64,000 bases of DNA from Nematocida parisii ERTm1 (lineage: Eukaryota; Microsporidia): contig NW_013524646.1 in the NCBI RefSeq assembly GCF_000250985.1, positions 407,913 to 471,912 on the forward strand. The letters run 5' to 3'. Below the pieces are notes generated by a model. That model had not been told where the DNA came from. It did not search any database and saw nothing but the letters and a program-made list of their open reading frames with translations. The number at the start of each line of letters is the position of its first letter. The stretch's first letter is position 1. Of the stretch, positions 16,968 to 27,096 are shown one piece after another. The position numbers were made by a program, and so were the translations under genes.

Positions 16968-19900
16968 ATGGAGACGCCAGGAAGTATTATATTTCTGCCG
17001 CTGTATATTTATTACACAGTGACAGATGATGGACCGCAAGTGCACATGCAGGGAAAGACAGAAAGTGGAGAAGAGGTTGAGTGCACAGTATCTGGCCATT
17101 TGCACTATTTCTACATAAGCAAAGTGCCAGGAGAAATAATTAATGAGGAATCACTTAAGAAAGTGCATAAAGAGATAGTTAAAATCAGCACAGTAATTAA
17201 GTCTAATATATACGGATATTCAGAGGGAGAGAATGAGTACTACCAAATATATGTAAGAACACCTAAATTAATTCAGTCAGTGTGCACAGCAGTAAAAGAG
17301 CACTTTATTAGAATAGACAGAACGCATGAGCCCAGGAACGTATTCGAGACAAACATAGGATATATTATTAGATTTATGGTAGATACAGGTTTAGTTGGAA
17401 TGGGGTATGTAGAAGTGCTCCCAGAAACACAAGAACATAAAAACAACAAGCTACTTCTTACAGCAGACAGTACGAAAATATCTCCAAATAAGTCGGTGGT
17501 AAAGCTGCCCCCAATTAAAATACTTAGTTTGGACATAGAGTGTATAGGAGAGGACAATAAATTCCCAACACCACAGCACGATCCAGTTGTGCAAATAGGG
17601 AATGCAGTGGCAGTCTATCCAAGCCCAGTCATTATTGAAAAGGTCCTTTTCTGCACAAGGCCCACTAATCCCATACCGGGTGTTACTATTTTTTCGTTCA
17701 TGGATGAGAAAGAAATGCTTACTGCGTGGTCGCAGTGGGTTTCAGCACTTAACCCAGATGTGCTCACAGGGTACAACATAACACAGTTTGACATGCCGTA
17801 TCTGCTAAACAGGGCCAAGGCACTTGGACTGACAAAATTCAAATATTTCTCCAGAACAGACGAACCGGCAGAGACAACGCAGGGACTGTTTAAACAAGAT
17901 TCAAATAATTCTAATAAAAATGGGGATGCAAAGAACAGCACTTCTAATGAACAGAAGAGTGGATTTACAGCACCCGCCCTCCTGGTAGTGCCGGGCCGGC
18001 TAGTATTTGATATGCTGGATATCGTGAAAAAGGAGTTTAAACTGCACAGCTACTCACTGAACGCAGTTAGTTCTGTTTTTCTGGGTGAGCAAAAGGAAGA
18101 TGTGCACTACACGCAGATAAAGCCACTGTATAATGGGACAGATGAAACAAGGAAGAGGCTCGGCGTGTACTGTCTTAAGGATACTTATTTACCCATTAGA
18201 ATTATGTACACAAAAAATCTGTTCATTAATTACTGCGAGCTTGCACGGGTAACGGGTGTTCCAGTAGAGTTTTTGGTAAACCGGGGGCAGGGTATTAGAG
18301 TACTCTCACAGCTGCTTAGGCAGGCAAAGAAATATAATTATATTCTGCCGGTGATTATAGGGGCAGAGGAGACGTATGAGGGTGGATACGTAATGGAACC
18401 AAACAGAGGGTTTTACAGTAATCCAGTGGTAGTTCTTGATTATGCATCTCTGTACCCATCTATTATTATGGCGTACAATCTCTGCTACACAACTCTTCTT
18501 AGTAAAGAGCAAGTGGCGCACATGGATAAGGACGACTACACAGAGTCCCCCACTGGAGATTATTTCCTGCGCAGAGAAAAGAAGCCAGGACTGCTCCCAG
18601 TCATTCTTACCAGCTTATTAGAGGGAAGAAAGCCGTGCGTGCAGAGCTTAAGAACACAAAAGATCCCGAACTAAAAGCATCATTAAACGCAAGACAGCTG
18701 GCATTGAAGGTATCCGCTAATTCTGTATACGGATTTACGGGTGCCTCTAAGACAGGACTTCCATGCATACCGATATCTAGGAGTGTAACAGGGTTTGGAA
18801 GAGAAATACTGAAAAAAACAAAAGAGCTAGTAGAGAATAATTACAACAAAGGAGAAAGAGTGCACAGTTCCACGGCTGAAGAAGAAAATCAAGAAATAGT
18901 AGAAATAAAAAAGAAAGCCCCGTGGAATTTATTTGTAGCGTATGGTGATACAGATTCAGTTATGGTCACACAGCCAGGCCTTACAATAGAACAGGCCTTT
19001 CAAGTGGGAGAAGAAATATCTGAGTTTGTATCTTCTAGGCTGCCCAGTCCACTAACGCTAGAATTTGAGAAGGTTTACCACCCGTTTGTGCTTATAAATA
19101 AAAAAAGGTATGCGGGCTGCACAAAAACATCGGCAAAGGATCCCGGGCGGATTGACACAAAGGGAATTGAGACAGTGCGGAGAGACAACTGCCTGCTTGT
19201 ACGAGATCTAATGAAAGAGTGCATAAACAAAGTATTCCTAGAGGGCGATGTCGACGGAACAAGAAAGCTTATAAAAAGCCGAGTGAATGAGCTTCTGAGT
19301 AATAGAATAGGTATTAGTCAGCTGATCATTACAAAGTCAATCGCAAAACAAGGCGAAGATTACTCCGTCTCTCTTGCGCACGTAGCTCTTGCAGAGAGGA
19401 TGAAGAAAAGAGAGGGCACAGGACCAGGCCGCGGTGACAGAGTGCCGTATGTTATTATCCAAGGAAAGGGACCATTGCATGAAAGGAGTGAAGATCCCGT
19501 CTATGCACTAAAAAATAATCTACCAATTGATACGCTGTACTACCTAAAGAACCAGCTCACTAAGCCGCTTGAGAGACTTCTATCATACGTAATCAAGGAC
19601 ATACTTGACATCCTTAACCCACCAGCTAACTATATAATGGGCGTAGGAGCAAACAATAAAGTAAGAGAAATGCCCAAGGGGATAGCTGCATTCTTTAAAA
19701 AGAAGAAGACGTGCGTAATTTGCAGGTCAGGGATCTATCCAGTCTGTAAAGTGTGTGATAAATCGTATCCAGCAGTGCTTAGGCAGACGTATGAAGTACT
19801 CTTCGGGTTACAGTGTGCATACCACCTAATCATGAGAGAGTGCCAGGACATGCAAGATTCAAGGCATACCCCCATTGTGTGCAGTAACAGAGACTGCCCC

Positions 19901-20008
19901 GTTTATTACATAAGAATAGAAATGCTTAAAGAAATTGAAGAAGTACAAATTAGGTATAATCAGTTATTGGAACACAAACAAAAAATACCAGAAATCATTC
20001 CTGAGTAA
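16968..20008 (+). CDS. POL3: DNA polymerase delta catalytic subunit, interrupted by a -1 frame change
   Basis: Family B polymerase. Exonuclease motifs: Asp-Ile-Glu near residue 189, Asn-Ile-Thr-Gln-Phe-Asp-Met-Pro-Tyr, and Tyr-Cys-Leu-Lys-Asp. Polymerase motif A is Asp-Tyr-Ala-Ser-Leu-Tyr-Pro-Ser near residue 491; motif B (Asn-Ser-Val-Tyr-Gly) and motif C (Tyr-Gly-Asp-Thr-Asp-Ser) follow. The first frame runs 16968 to a TAA at 18672-18674. The conserved continuation lies in the -1 frame from about 18632, between motifs A and B, so one base appears missing near 18629-18632. The joined product would be about 1,010 residues, near family length. In the C-terminal CysB site the second Cys is Met. 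The ATG at 16968 is the first one consistent with the family. Confidence 0.9.
18626..18635 (+). other. Frame-change site within POL3
   Basis: The upstream frame reads GAG GGA AGA AAG, then leaves alignment. The downstream frame reads GCC GTG CGT GCA starting by re-using the G at 18632. The splice Glu-Gly-Arg-Lys | Ala-Val-Arg-Ala-Glu-Leu-Lys fits the delta family without a gap. The A run at 18629-18631 or the single G at 18632 is the likely place of a lost base. Confidence 0.75.
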
Positions 20009-20255
20009 TTCCTGCACTTATTCTATATTCTGTCTACTTTACAGTCTGCCATACGTGCCATTAAATAAATTCTATTTATAATACTCTCTATTAACAGGTG
20101 TAAATTAGCACTAAACCAAGAAATAGCCTTATTTATACAATAAACCATAAGAATAGAGTAATTACTGCAGGGACAGTTGAATGCTCACGTACTCTTGGTT
20201 ATGGAATAATTTGCACGGCGGTTGGTATTAAGTTTATTTTTCTGTGCTAATTTTT

Positions 20256-21296
20256 ATGATTATTCAGTCCTGTATACTGACAGCCGGGAAGGAGTGTAAA
20301 GCACCAGTTAAGTACGTGCCAACAAGGGAGACATTTGACTACTATGCGCACTACTACATGAAAGAGCCACAGGAGTTATTTGATGAAGTGAGTGGCACAG
20401 CAAACATAGAGAATGAGAGTGAAGAGGAAATAAGCAGCGAAGAAAAAGAAGACAATGAAATACGGCCAACTGACAGAATTGCAGTTGCACTAACCACAGA
20501 AGATGACGAGTTAAGACTTGACACGTATTTATTAGACAGTGAAACAAATGCATTCTATGTACACCACGATGTATTCCTGCACGGCATACCAACTGGTCTA
20601 GCAGTATGCGACAGAAATGAAGATCCACTCACTTTTGTATCAAACGAGGATGGAACAATTGCCATATACAGAATGTTCGTGACTAACCATTTCCTGCCAG
20701 ACGGTATAATACCAGCACATGCATCAAAGATAAACAGTATAGTTGCAGAGACAACAAGTATACTCACAAATGACGCAGAGACAATTAAAGCCTGGGATAT
20801 CACCACACAGAAGAACACGTTCACACACACCAGAAAACAAAAAGCAATTGCACTGAAGGATTCTTTAATATACTTCTCTGATGAGGCAGCTGCGTACATG
20901 GTGGACACAAGAGAAGGAAAAGAAGTCAAATTATTCACTGCACAGAATGGAATTACAAGTATTTCTTCTACTGGCAATTCTGTCACTGCAGGAACAGTAA
21001 GTGGAGATATCGTATACACAACCAGCCAAAGCAAAGAAAGAACCTTTGCAGCACACAGTAAGAAGATAAACAATCTTGTTGTGTCCATGGACAGGTATAT
21101 TGTATCTGCATCCAGTGATGAAACCATTTCTCTTTTCGACATGGAAAATGGAGAGATTGTAGAAAGAAGATCTACAGGAATAGAAAGTGTTACAGTGAGT
21201 TTACCAACTGATACCGTTAATATTTATGCATACGCAAATGAAGATGGCGAATTGTCCGCTGGGTCATTTGAGGAGGCCATATTAAGAATAGAATAA
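20256..21296 (+). CDS. PWP1: PWP1 homolog, WD40 protein of ribosome biogenesis
   Basis: A protein of 346 residues. The N-terminus (Met-Ile-Ile-Gln-Ser-Cys... then a Lys-Tyr-Val-Pro segment) fits PWP1. After an acidic linker (residues 45-75) comes the family hallmark: Thr-Asp-Arg-Ile, Thr-Glu-Asp-Asp, a Leu-Asp-Thr-Tyr-Leu strand and Tyr-Val-His-His-Asp-Val near residue 105. WD-type blades follow to the end, with an Ala-His-Ser-Lys-Lys-Ile blade start. PWP1 acts in nucleolar rRNA transcription and 60S assembly. It is shorter than the roughly 500-570-residue fungal proteins. It is 12 bp upstream of the ATR gene. Confidence 0.75.
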   Translation: MIIQSCILTAGKECKAPVKYVPTRETFDYYAHYYMKEPQELFDEVSGTANIENESEEEISSEEKEDNEIRPTDRIAVALTTEDDELRLDTYLLDSETNAFYVHHDVFLHGIPTGLAVCDRNEDPLTFVSNEDGTIAIYRMFVTNHFLPDGIIPAHASKINSIVAETTSILTNDAETIKAWDITTQKNTFTHTRKQKAIALKDSLIYFSDEAAAYMVDTREGKEVKLFTAQNGITSISSTGNSVTAGTVSGDIVYTTSQSKERTFAAHSKKINNLVVSMDRYIVSASSDETISLFDMENGEIVERRSTGIESVTVSLPTDTVNIYAYANEDGELSAGSFEEAILRIE

Positions 21297-21308
21297 ACTT
21301 TCTTTTTT

Positions 21309-24300
21309 ATGGATGAATTATTTACAAAGGAAAAAGTGCTGTGTAATGTGTCTTTGAGGGAGGATCCGCACCGGATATTTTTAGACTCAGCTGAGAGAAT
21401 TCAAAGCAGAAAAGTAGCAAATGCGGTGCTGGAGAGGATTGAAGAGGACAAATTAGAAGTATCCGAAATATTTATTTTTATGGGAGAGTTCATTAGAATA
21501 TCGAAAAAGCTTGCCAGATATGGATTTGTACAGTTAAAAAGGAAATTTGACGGGATACGGCTGATTAATTACATAATTGGGAAACCATTACAGTTTACGC
21601 ATAAGGAGGAGTCTTTGCTGAGGGAATTCATTGATGTTTTAGATTTAAAGATAAAGTCAGAGAAAGTGCCAGTCTTCTCACCTGAAATTGTGCAGGTGAG
21701 TGTTTTGTTCTACCTCGCGAAAAGATCGAAAGTTGTGGCACTTGAGATCAGGTACTCACTCCTTCTGATAGAGACCATAAAAAAAAGAAGATCGCACAGA
21801 ACACAGGAATATTTAGAAGAAATCGTTGGGGTGGTTAAAAGACAAATTGAGAACCGGGGGTATGTGGAGAAAGTGAAAGTGCTGGTAAAAAATGACTGGC
21901 CGTATGAGAAAACAAACCCGGCGCAGAAGGTCCTTCTGGGACTATTAAAGGAAGAATCGTGTCCATACGAAAATTTCAGCACTCGCCAGATTCCGATTCA
22001 CATGATTGATCCTTTATTTATACGGGACAAGCAGACAATCCACCTTCTTCCTGTTATTTTTTGTATAGAAAGGTTACTGGAGGAGAATCCAGACGTATCT
22101 TCTGTGCTAGTGCCTGAGTATATCGACTGTGTGTCTCCGCACTGTAAAGAAAGAATCAATTCAGAACATATCCGATATTATTTATTGCACAGAATGCGCA
22201 TAGATGCAGAGGTGGATAAGTTAATTGGGGAGACTCTTGTTCATTCTTTAATCGCAAAGAATATACTCCCCAGGGGCATCCTTCACTTGAAGAAGTACCA
22301 GACGCATAAATATCTTAATTATGTCGTTATTTCACTGAAGAGAATAGAAAAAAAGCAGACAGAGAGTAAAGAAGAGAAAGAGTTATTATTTTCTGTTCTT
22401 CACTGTTTTTCTATGCACGGTGCGAATGAAGAGTATGTGATTAGCCAAGCGAAGGCGGCGTGCAAGGAAAGTTCCGTACAGAAAATCCTTCTGGTTTTAA
22501 ATATTCTGTATAAGGTGCACGGGACTAAAAAAATAGGGTTTGCAACAGCTCTTCTGAGCCATGCACTCCTGAAGAGGGAAACCTCTTTTTATACGAAAAC
22601 AATTGTACGGGCAGTTGGAAAGAAGCACAGGAAAAGCTTAGAAATTGCAAAGCCACTCATTTTAGACCATTTTATATACCGGGCAACCGATGACTTAAAA
22701 ACAGATGCATTTGGCACACTTTCTTATTTATACGGGTATGCGTCAGTAAAGGAGTTTCTAGAGATGGAGAAGTACTATTTAGCGCCCAGGCTGTGGCAGA
22801 CAGAGCGTGTTGACGAGTACTATACAAACCTGCCGACTATTTTTATATACTATGCCATATATATACACGAAACAAAAAAGGGGGGCGGTCTTTGGGCAGA
22901 GCTAATAGAGCAGTTAAAGAACACGATGAATAATATTGGTGTGGAGGTGGCTGTTACTATATTCCTGGCAATTCCAGAGCCAGCCGGGTTCTTTAAAGAG
23001 TGCGGGATAAATATAAAGGACCTTCTGTTTGGCCACTCTCTTATATCCATTCTTTGTGCAACCAGGAAGGTTCTAGAAGAGAAGATTATCCCGATTAATA
23101 ACTGTGTGTTTAACCTAATCCATACGGCACTGTCATATACCTGCCAGCAAGACGGAAAGTATTACATACAGGAAGTACAAGAAATAATTCTGTTTCTGAT
23201 TTATACGGGGAATATTAAAGGAAAGGAGAGCTGCTGTGATATGCACTGCAGTAAGACACAGTTCTTTAATCAGTTAATCGAAAAGTCAGAGAAGCACGAT
23301 ATTATACAGAACAGGTATATGATTGCGCAGGACTTGTCCAAAGAACAGAAAATAATGATCGAGCAGTTAGTGGGTGAGGATACATCGCTTTATTTTGAAG
23401 AGGCATCTACATTTAAAGAAGCTGTTATCCGGATACATCCGTACTTGAAATTGCGAGCATCACTTGAATTTCTCTCTATTAAGAAAATACTCCCGCTGAT
23501 TTTAAAAGCATCCCACGCAGAGATACACTCCTTTGCTCAAAGCCACTGGGCACAGTGCCGGAGATTGATTATTTCTCTGTATAGGATGTACAGCGACTCA
23601 AAGGATAAAGAAGCTCTGCAGGCACTTGCGTGTTTTGGTATTTTTGGAATCGATGCGTTAGAGGAAAGAAACGATATTTCAGATGTGTTTCTGGATAAAA
23701 CCGTTAGGTGCGTGAATTTTGACTATGAAGAAAGGAAAGATTACATGGCTGAATTTTTGATTTTGAAAATATTTGTTCCCATCTACTACGAAACGCATGA
23801 TGATCTTCTGCAGTATATTATACAAGAACTTTTGAAAGACATAAAAACAAATAATTTCACTGAATTCACGGATTTATTAGGGAAATTGCAGACCTCACAG
23901 TATATTATAGAAATGGATGCAGGGCGGCTACAGGAAATAAAAAGCGAGAGGCAGTGTGCACCGTACAGAAGGGGAATATCACATGCACAGTTCCTGATAA
24001 ATGTAATTACAGCACTGGCACAGATTCCGGTTAAAAAGTATCAATTCCATATTCTACACGATACACTTGCGATTCTAGACACTCTATCGGGAAAGAAGTG
24101 GCCACAGCGGCATAAGGAGTCACTTCTTCAGTCATACTTATTTTTGATGATTTATTCTCTTAAGCCTTCACACCAAGAGAGTATTCGTGAGCACTTCCTT
24201 CCGATTTTCAGGGATATAAAAGCGGGTGCACTCGTGGATTTAGACATTCTTCGGTGCATTATATCAAGCGCACAGTATATGAACAGTATATTTACAGATG

Positions 24301-26765
24301 AAGAGTTGCTGCTTTGCAGTAGGCATGTGAAGGACAGGCACCTCACCATTAGAATCCTTGAAGTACAATTACAGGACTGTAAAAATTCAACGGAGAAAGA
24401 CGCACTTCTTACAGAGATACAAAAAGAGTATTTGAAGATAGAGGAGAAAGATGTAGTTTTTGGCATAAATGCTGAAATTACAAAGCTGTCACCAGTCAAT
24501 TTAGCAGCAGAGCTAAAAATAAATAACGAACATGCAAATTATGCATATCTGAACAAAGAGATCCTACAGCATAAGCCAGCCACATCACAGATGGATGCAA
24601 AGTATGAAGAACTCTTTAAATCAATTAGTGACGAAAAAACACCAACAGAAATATTTCAGAAGGCAGAGCATGCAATTCAAAAATGGGCATGCACTGCTCC
24701 ATCGTACTCTTTTGACAGGGATACATCCAGCTTAAAGTCATTCCTTATAGACATACACTTACTGCAGGACTGCCAGATTCTTCAAACAGTACCTCTGCCA
24801 AAGGCACTTCAAATAATCAAGGACAGGAGAGAGTTGCCTAGAACATATCAGTCACTCCGCGTATCAGAAATACACAGAAATCTGTTTCAACTCCTTCCGG
24901 CAGTTCCTGAAGTGGCACGCGCTGAAGAGGACGCTCTTCTTTACGGCGTAAGAATAGCAAGAAAGTCTGAGCAGTGCGAACTCTCCGAGAAACTTTTAAT
25001 CCGATCTATTCTAAAGGACGACTGGAGAGTGTTTTATGAGAAAGCAAAAATCCATTTAGACAAAAATAATAAAAGCCTGGCTAAGCAGGCTCTACAGCGC
25101 CTAATGGATAATTTGCCCATTAACAGTAAATATAAGGAGAAGGCAATCCTTTTAAATACAGAAATAGAAAATTCTGAAGAAATATATAAAAATGCACTTT
25201 CTTCGCTGAAGACAAATGAACGCTTATATTTTAGGTATGGAAAGTATCTGGAGAAAAAGCAGCCAGTACAGGCATTTAAAATGTTCTGCATGGCATTAGA
25301 GTGCGGAAGTGAAAAGGCACCTGAAATAATCCCTAAGCTTATTCATTACATCACTGGCACAACCAATCCACTATTTACTAGAGACAGCGTAGCTTCTTGT
25401 GCTACAGAAATGATGGATACTGTCCATAATGTAGACATTAAAATATTCAGGCGGTGCTACATCCAAATACTCACTCGACTCTCACATAAGGAAAAGACCG
25501 TGGAAGCACTTCTTCAGAAGATATCGCTTAGGCTGATTGAAGAGTTTCCATCTGAGTTTGCATGGCGAACTCTTTCTTTATTCAACAACAAAAAGAACAC
25601 TGCGATTCACAAACTAATAGAGAAGACCTCCTTCACATTTAGGAAATTATTCTCTGATGTAATGGCCTTTACACAGACACTTTCCAAGCTAAGTATGCAT
25701 TCAGCGGGCAGTGGGATGGTTTCAATCCCATCAATTCTAGGGGGGTCAATAATTGTCAGCAGAGGTATTCCTGCTCCATTTGATGACTTTTTATCTGAGA
25801 TCATCAGTATTTCGGATAATATGTACGTTTTTGCGACTCTTCAAAAGCCCAAGAAGATAGAGACCATTACGTCCACGGGGTGCTACAAGTCATTCCTGTG
25901 CAAGGCAAATGATGATCTGAGAAAAGATGCAGGGTTTATGGACTTAAACTTACTCTTGAATTCTCTGTTTCAGAGTGATAACAAGTGCCGTGCATTCAAC
26001 ATACGAGTGTATACTGTAGTGCCAATAACAGAGAAGATGGGGATAATTGAATTTGTAGAAAACCTTGTAACTCTTAAGGATATATGCAGCAAGCTGCACT
26101 CTACAGTGGGAATCAACATAAAAGAGATAGCAGCTGAATTTGGATTTACCAAAAAGATCGTTATGCTTGGCAGAAAGAATCTAGAAGACCTTTTAAAAAG
26201 AGTTTCTCCAGTGCTCCCAACATACTTTTTACGGCAATTCACACATCCAGTAGAATGGCTGCAGTCCAGGAAAAGGTATACAATAACGTACGCTGTAATG
26301 AATGCAGTTGGGTATTTAATGGGGCTAGGAGACAGGCACTGTGAAAATATTTTATTTGACAGCATCACAGGAGAGACCGTTCATGTAGACCTTAACTGTA
26401 TATTTGACAAAGGGCATGCACTCACTGTGCCTGAAACTGTTCCATTCAGGCTCACCCAAAACATAGTGGCGGCTTTTGGGCCAACAAAAGAAGAAGGTCA
26501 GTATAAACTTACGCTTGAAAGAGTTCTTAAGTTTTTATCAGCCAATAGAGACCTGATCGTTGCAAATCTTCTGGGATTCGTGCACGATCCATTAGGAGAG
26601 TGGACAGGAAGGAATAATACAAAAACAGCAATTCAAATAATCGAAAAAACAAAAGCTAAACTTGATTTTGATGACGAAATAACTAAATCTTCCGTCTTAA
26701 TTGAAAGAAGTACATCCTTAGACTCTCTTGGTAAGATGTACGTCTGGTGGCTTCCCTTTATATAA
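21309..26765 (+). CDS. MEC1: PI3K-related checkpoint kinase, ATR/Mec1 type
   Basis: A protein of 1,818 residues; most of it is helical HEAT/FAT solenoid. The kinase domain fills about residues 1,470-1,770: Leu-Gln-Lys-Pro-Lys-Lys-Ile, then Asp-Asp-Leu-Arg-Lys-Asp-Ala, the catalytic loop Gly-Asp-Arg-His-Cys-Glu-Asn near residue 1,673, and Val-Asp-Leu-Asn-Cys-Ile-Phe-Asp-Lys-Gly in place of the usual Val-Asp-Phe-Asn. These and Pro-Phe-Arg-Leu-Thr-Gln-Asn are ATR-type rather than ATM or TOR. A short FATC ends in Trp-Trp-Leu-Pro-Phe. ATR senses RPA-coated single-stranded DNA with its ATRIP partner. It is about 550-800 residues shorter than Mec1/ATR, from solenoid loss. Only 12 bp follow PWP1. Confidence 0.9.
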   Translation: MDELFTKEKVLCNVSLREDPHRIFLDSAERIQSRKVANAVLERIEEDKLEVSEIFIFMGEFIRISKKLARYGFVQLKRKFDGIRLINYIIGKPLQFTHKEESLLREFIDVLDLKIKSEKVPVFSPEIVQVSVLFYLAKRSKVVALEIRYSLLLIETIKKRRSHRTQEYLEEIVGVVKRQIENRGYVEKVKVLVKNDWPYEKTNPAQKVLLGLLKEESCPYENFSTRQIPIHMIDPLFIRDKQTIHLLPVIFCIERLLEENPDVSSVLVPEYIDCVSPHCKERINSEHIRYYLLHRMRIDAEVDKLIGETLVHSLIAKNILPRGILHLKKYQTHKYLNYVVISLKRIEKKQTESKEEKELLFSVLHCFSMHGANEEYVISQAKAACKESSVQKILLVLNILYKVHGTKKIGFATALLSHALLKRETSFYTKTIVRAVGKKHRKSLEIAKPLILDHFIYRATDDLKTDAFGTLSYLYGYASVKEFLEMEKYYLAPRLWQTERVDEYYTNLPTIFIYYAIYIHETKKGGGLWAELIEQLKNTMNNIGVEVAVTIFLAIPEPAGFFKECGINIKDLLFGHSLISILCATRKVLEEKIIPINNCVFNLIHTALSYTCQQDGKYYIQEVQEIILFLIYTGNIKGKESCCDMHCSKTQFFNQLIEKSEKHDIIQNRYMIAQDLSKEQKIMIEQLVGEDTSLYFEEASTFKEAVIRIHPYLKLRASLEFLSIKKILPLILKASHAEIHSFAQSHWAQCRRLIISLYRMYSDSKDKEALQALACFGIFGIDALEERNDISDVFLDKTVRCVNFDYEERKDYMAEFLILKIFVPIYYETHDDLLQYIIQELLKDIKTNNFTEFTDLLGKLQTSQYIIEMDAGRLQEIKSERQCAPYRRGISHAQFLINVITALAQIPVKKYQFHILHDTLAILDTLSGKKWPQRHKESLLQSYLFLMIYSLKPSHQESIREHFLPIFRDIKAGALVDLDILRCIISSAQYMNSIFTDEELLLCSRHVKDRHLTIRILEVQLQDCKNSTEKDALLTEIQKEYLKIEEKDVVFGINAEITKLSPVNLAAELKINNEHANYAYLNKEILQHKPATSQMDAKYEELFKSISDEKTPTEIFQKAEHAIQKWACTAPSYSFDRDTSSLKSFLIDIHLLQDCQILQTVPLPKALQIIKDRRELPRTYQSLRVSEIHRNLFQLLPAVPEVARAEEDALLYGVRIARKSEQCELSEKLLIRSILKDDWRVFYEKAKIHLDKNNKSLAKQALQRLMDNLPINSKYKEKAILLNTEIENSEEIYKNALSSLKTNERLYFRYGKYLEKKQPVQAFKMFCMALECGSEKAPEIIPKLIHYITGTTNPLFTRDSVASCATEMMDTVHNVDIKIFRRCYIQILTRLSHKEKTVEALLQKISLRLIEEFPSEFAWRTLSLFNNKKNTAIHKLIEKTSFTFRKLFSDVMAFTQTLSKLSMHSAGSGMVSIPSILGGSIIVSRGIPAPFDDFLSEIISISDNMYVFATLQKPKKIETITSTGCYKSFLCKANDDLRKDAGFMDLNLLLNSLFQSDNKCRAFNIRVYTVVPITEKMGIIEFVENLVTLKDICSKLHSTVGINIKEIAAEFGFTKKIVMLGRKNLEDLLKRVSPVLPTYFLRQFTHPVEWLQSRKRYTITYAVMNAVGYLMGLGDRHCENILFDSITGETVHVDLNCIFDKGHALTVPETVPFRLTQNIVAAFGPTKEEGQYKLTLERVLKFLSANRDLIVANLLGFVHDPLGEWTGRNNTKTAIQIIEKTKAKLDFDDEITKSSVLIERSTSLDSLGKMYVWWLPFI

Positions 26766-27096
26766 CCGAAAATCAAGAGTCAATTACATGGAAATCCTTC
26801 AACTCGCATAATTTCAATTTAAATAAAAATACAAAAATACCAAAGTATTCACATTAGAATAGAATATAATATTTTATGTACGGGTTATTTAAATTTAATT
26901 TATCTATATACAGCCGGCCGCCCATCACAGAACACCCAAACAAAGCAGAGGAGTAGACTTATGTGTTAGTTAGTTTATTATGGCAGGTTAAACAGTCTTA
27001 TTCAGGTGTGCATTAGATTCATCTGAGAATACGAAAATAATTTGTCACGGTGTAAACCGTTAGAACAGCGAAATACCCAGAAAACACCGATTGCAA
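26766..27096. other. Convergent intergenic gap
   Basis: This 331 bp AT-rich gap lies between ATR (+) and the SLC41-like gene (-). It has one GC-rich spot (GCCGGCCGCCC near 26912-26922). I see no frame or RNA gene. Confidence 0.5.
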
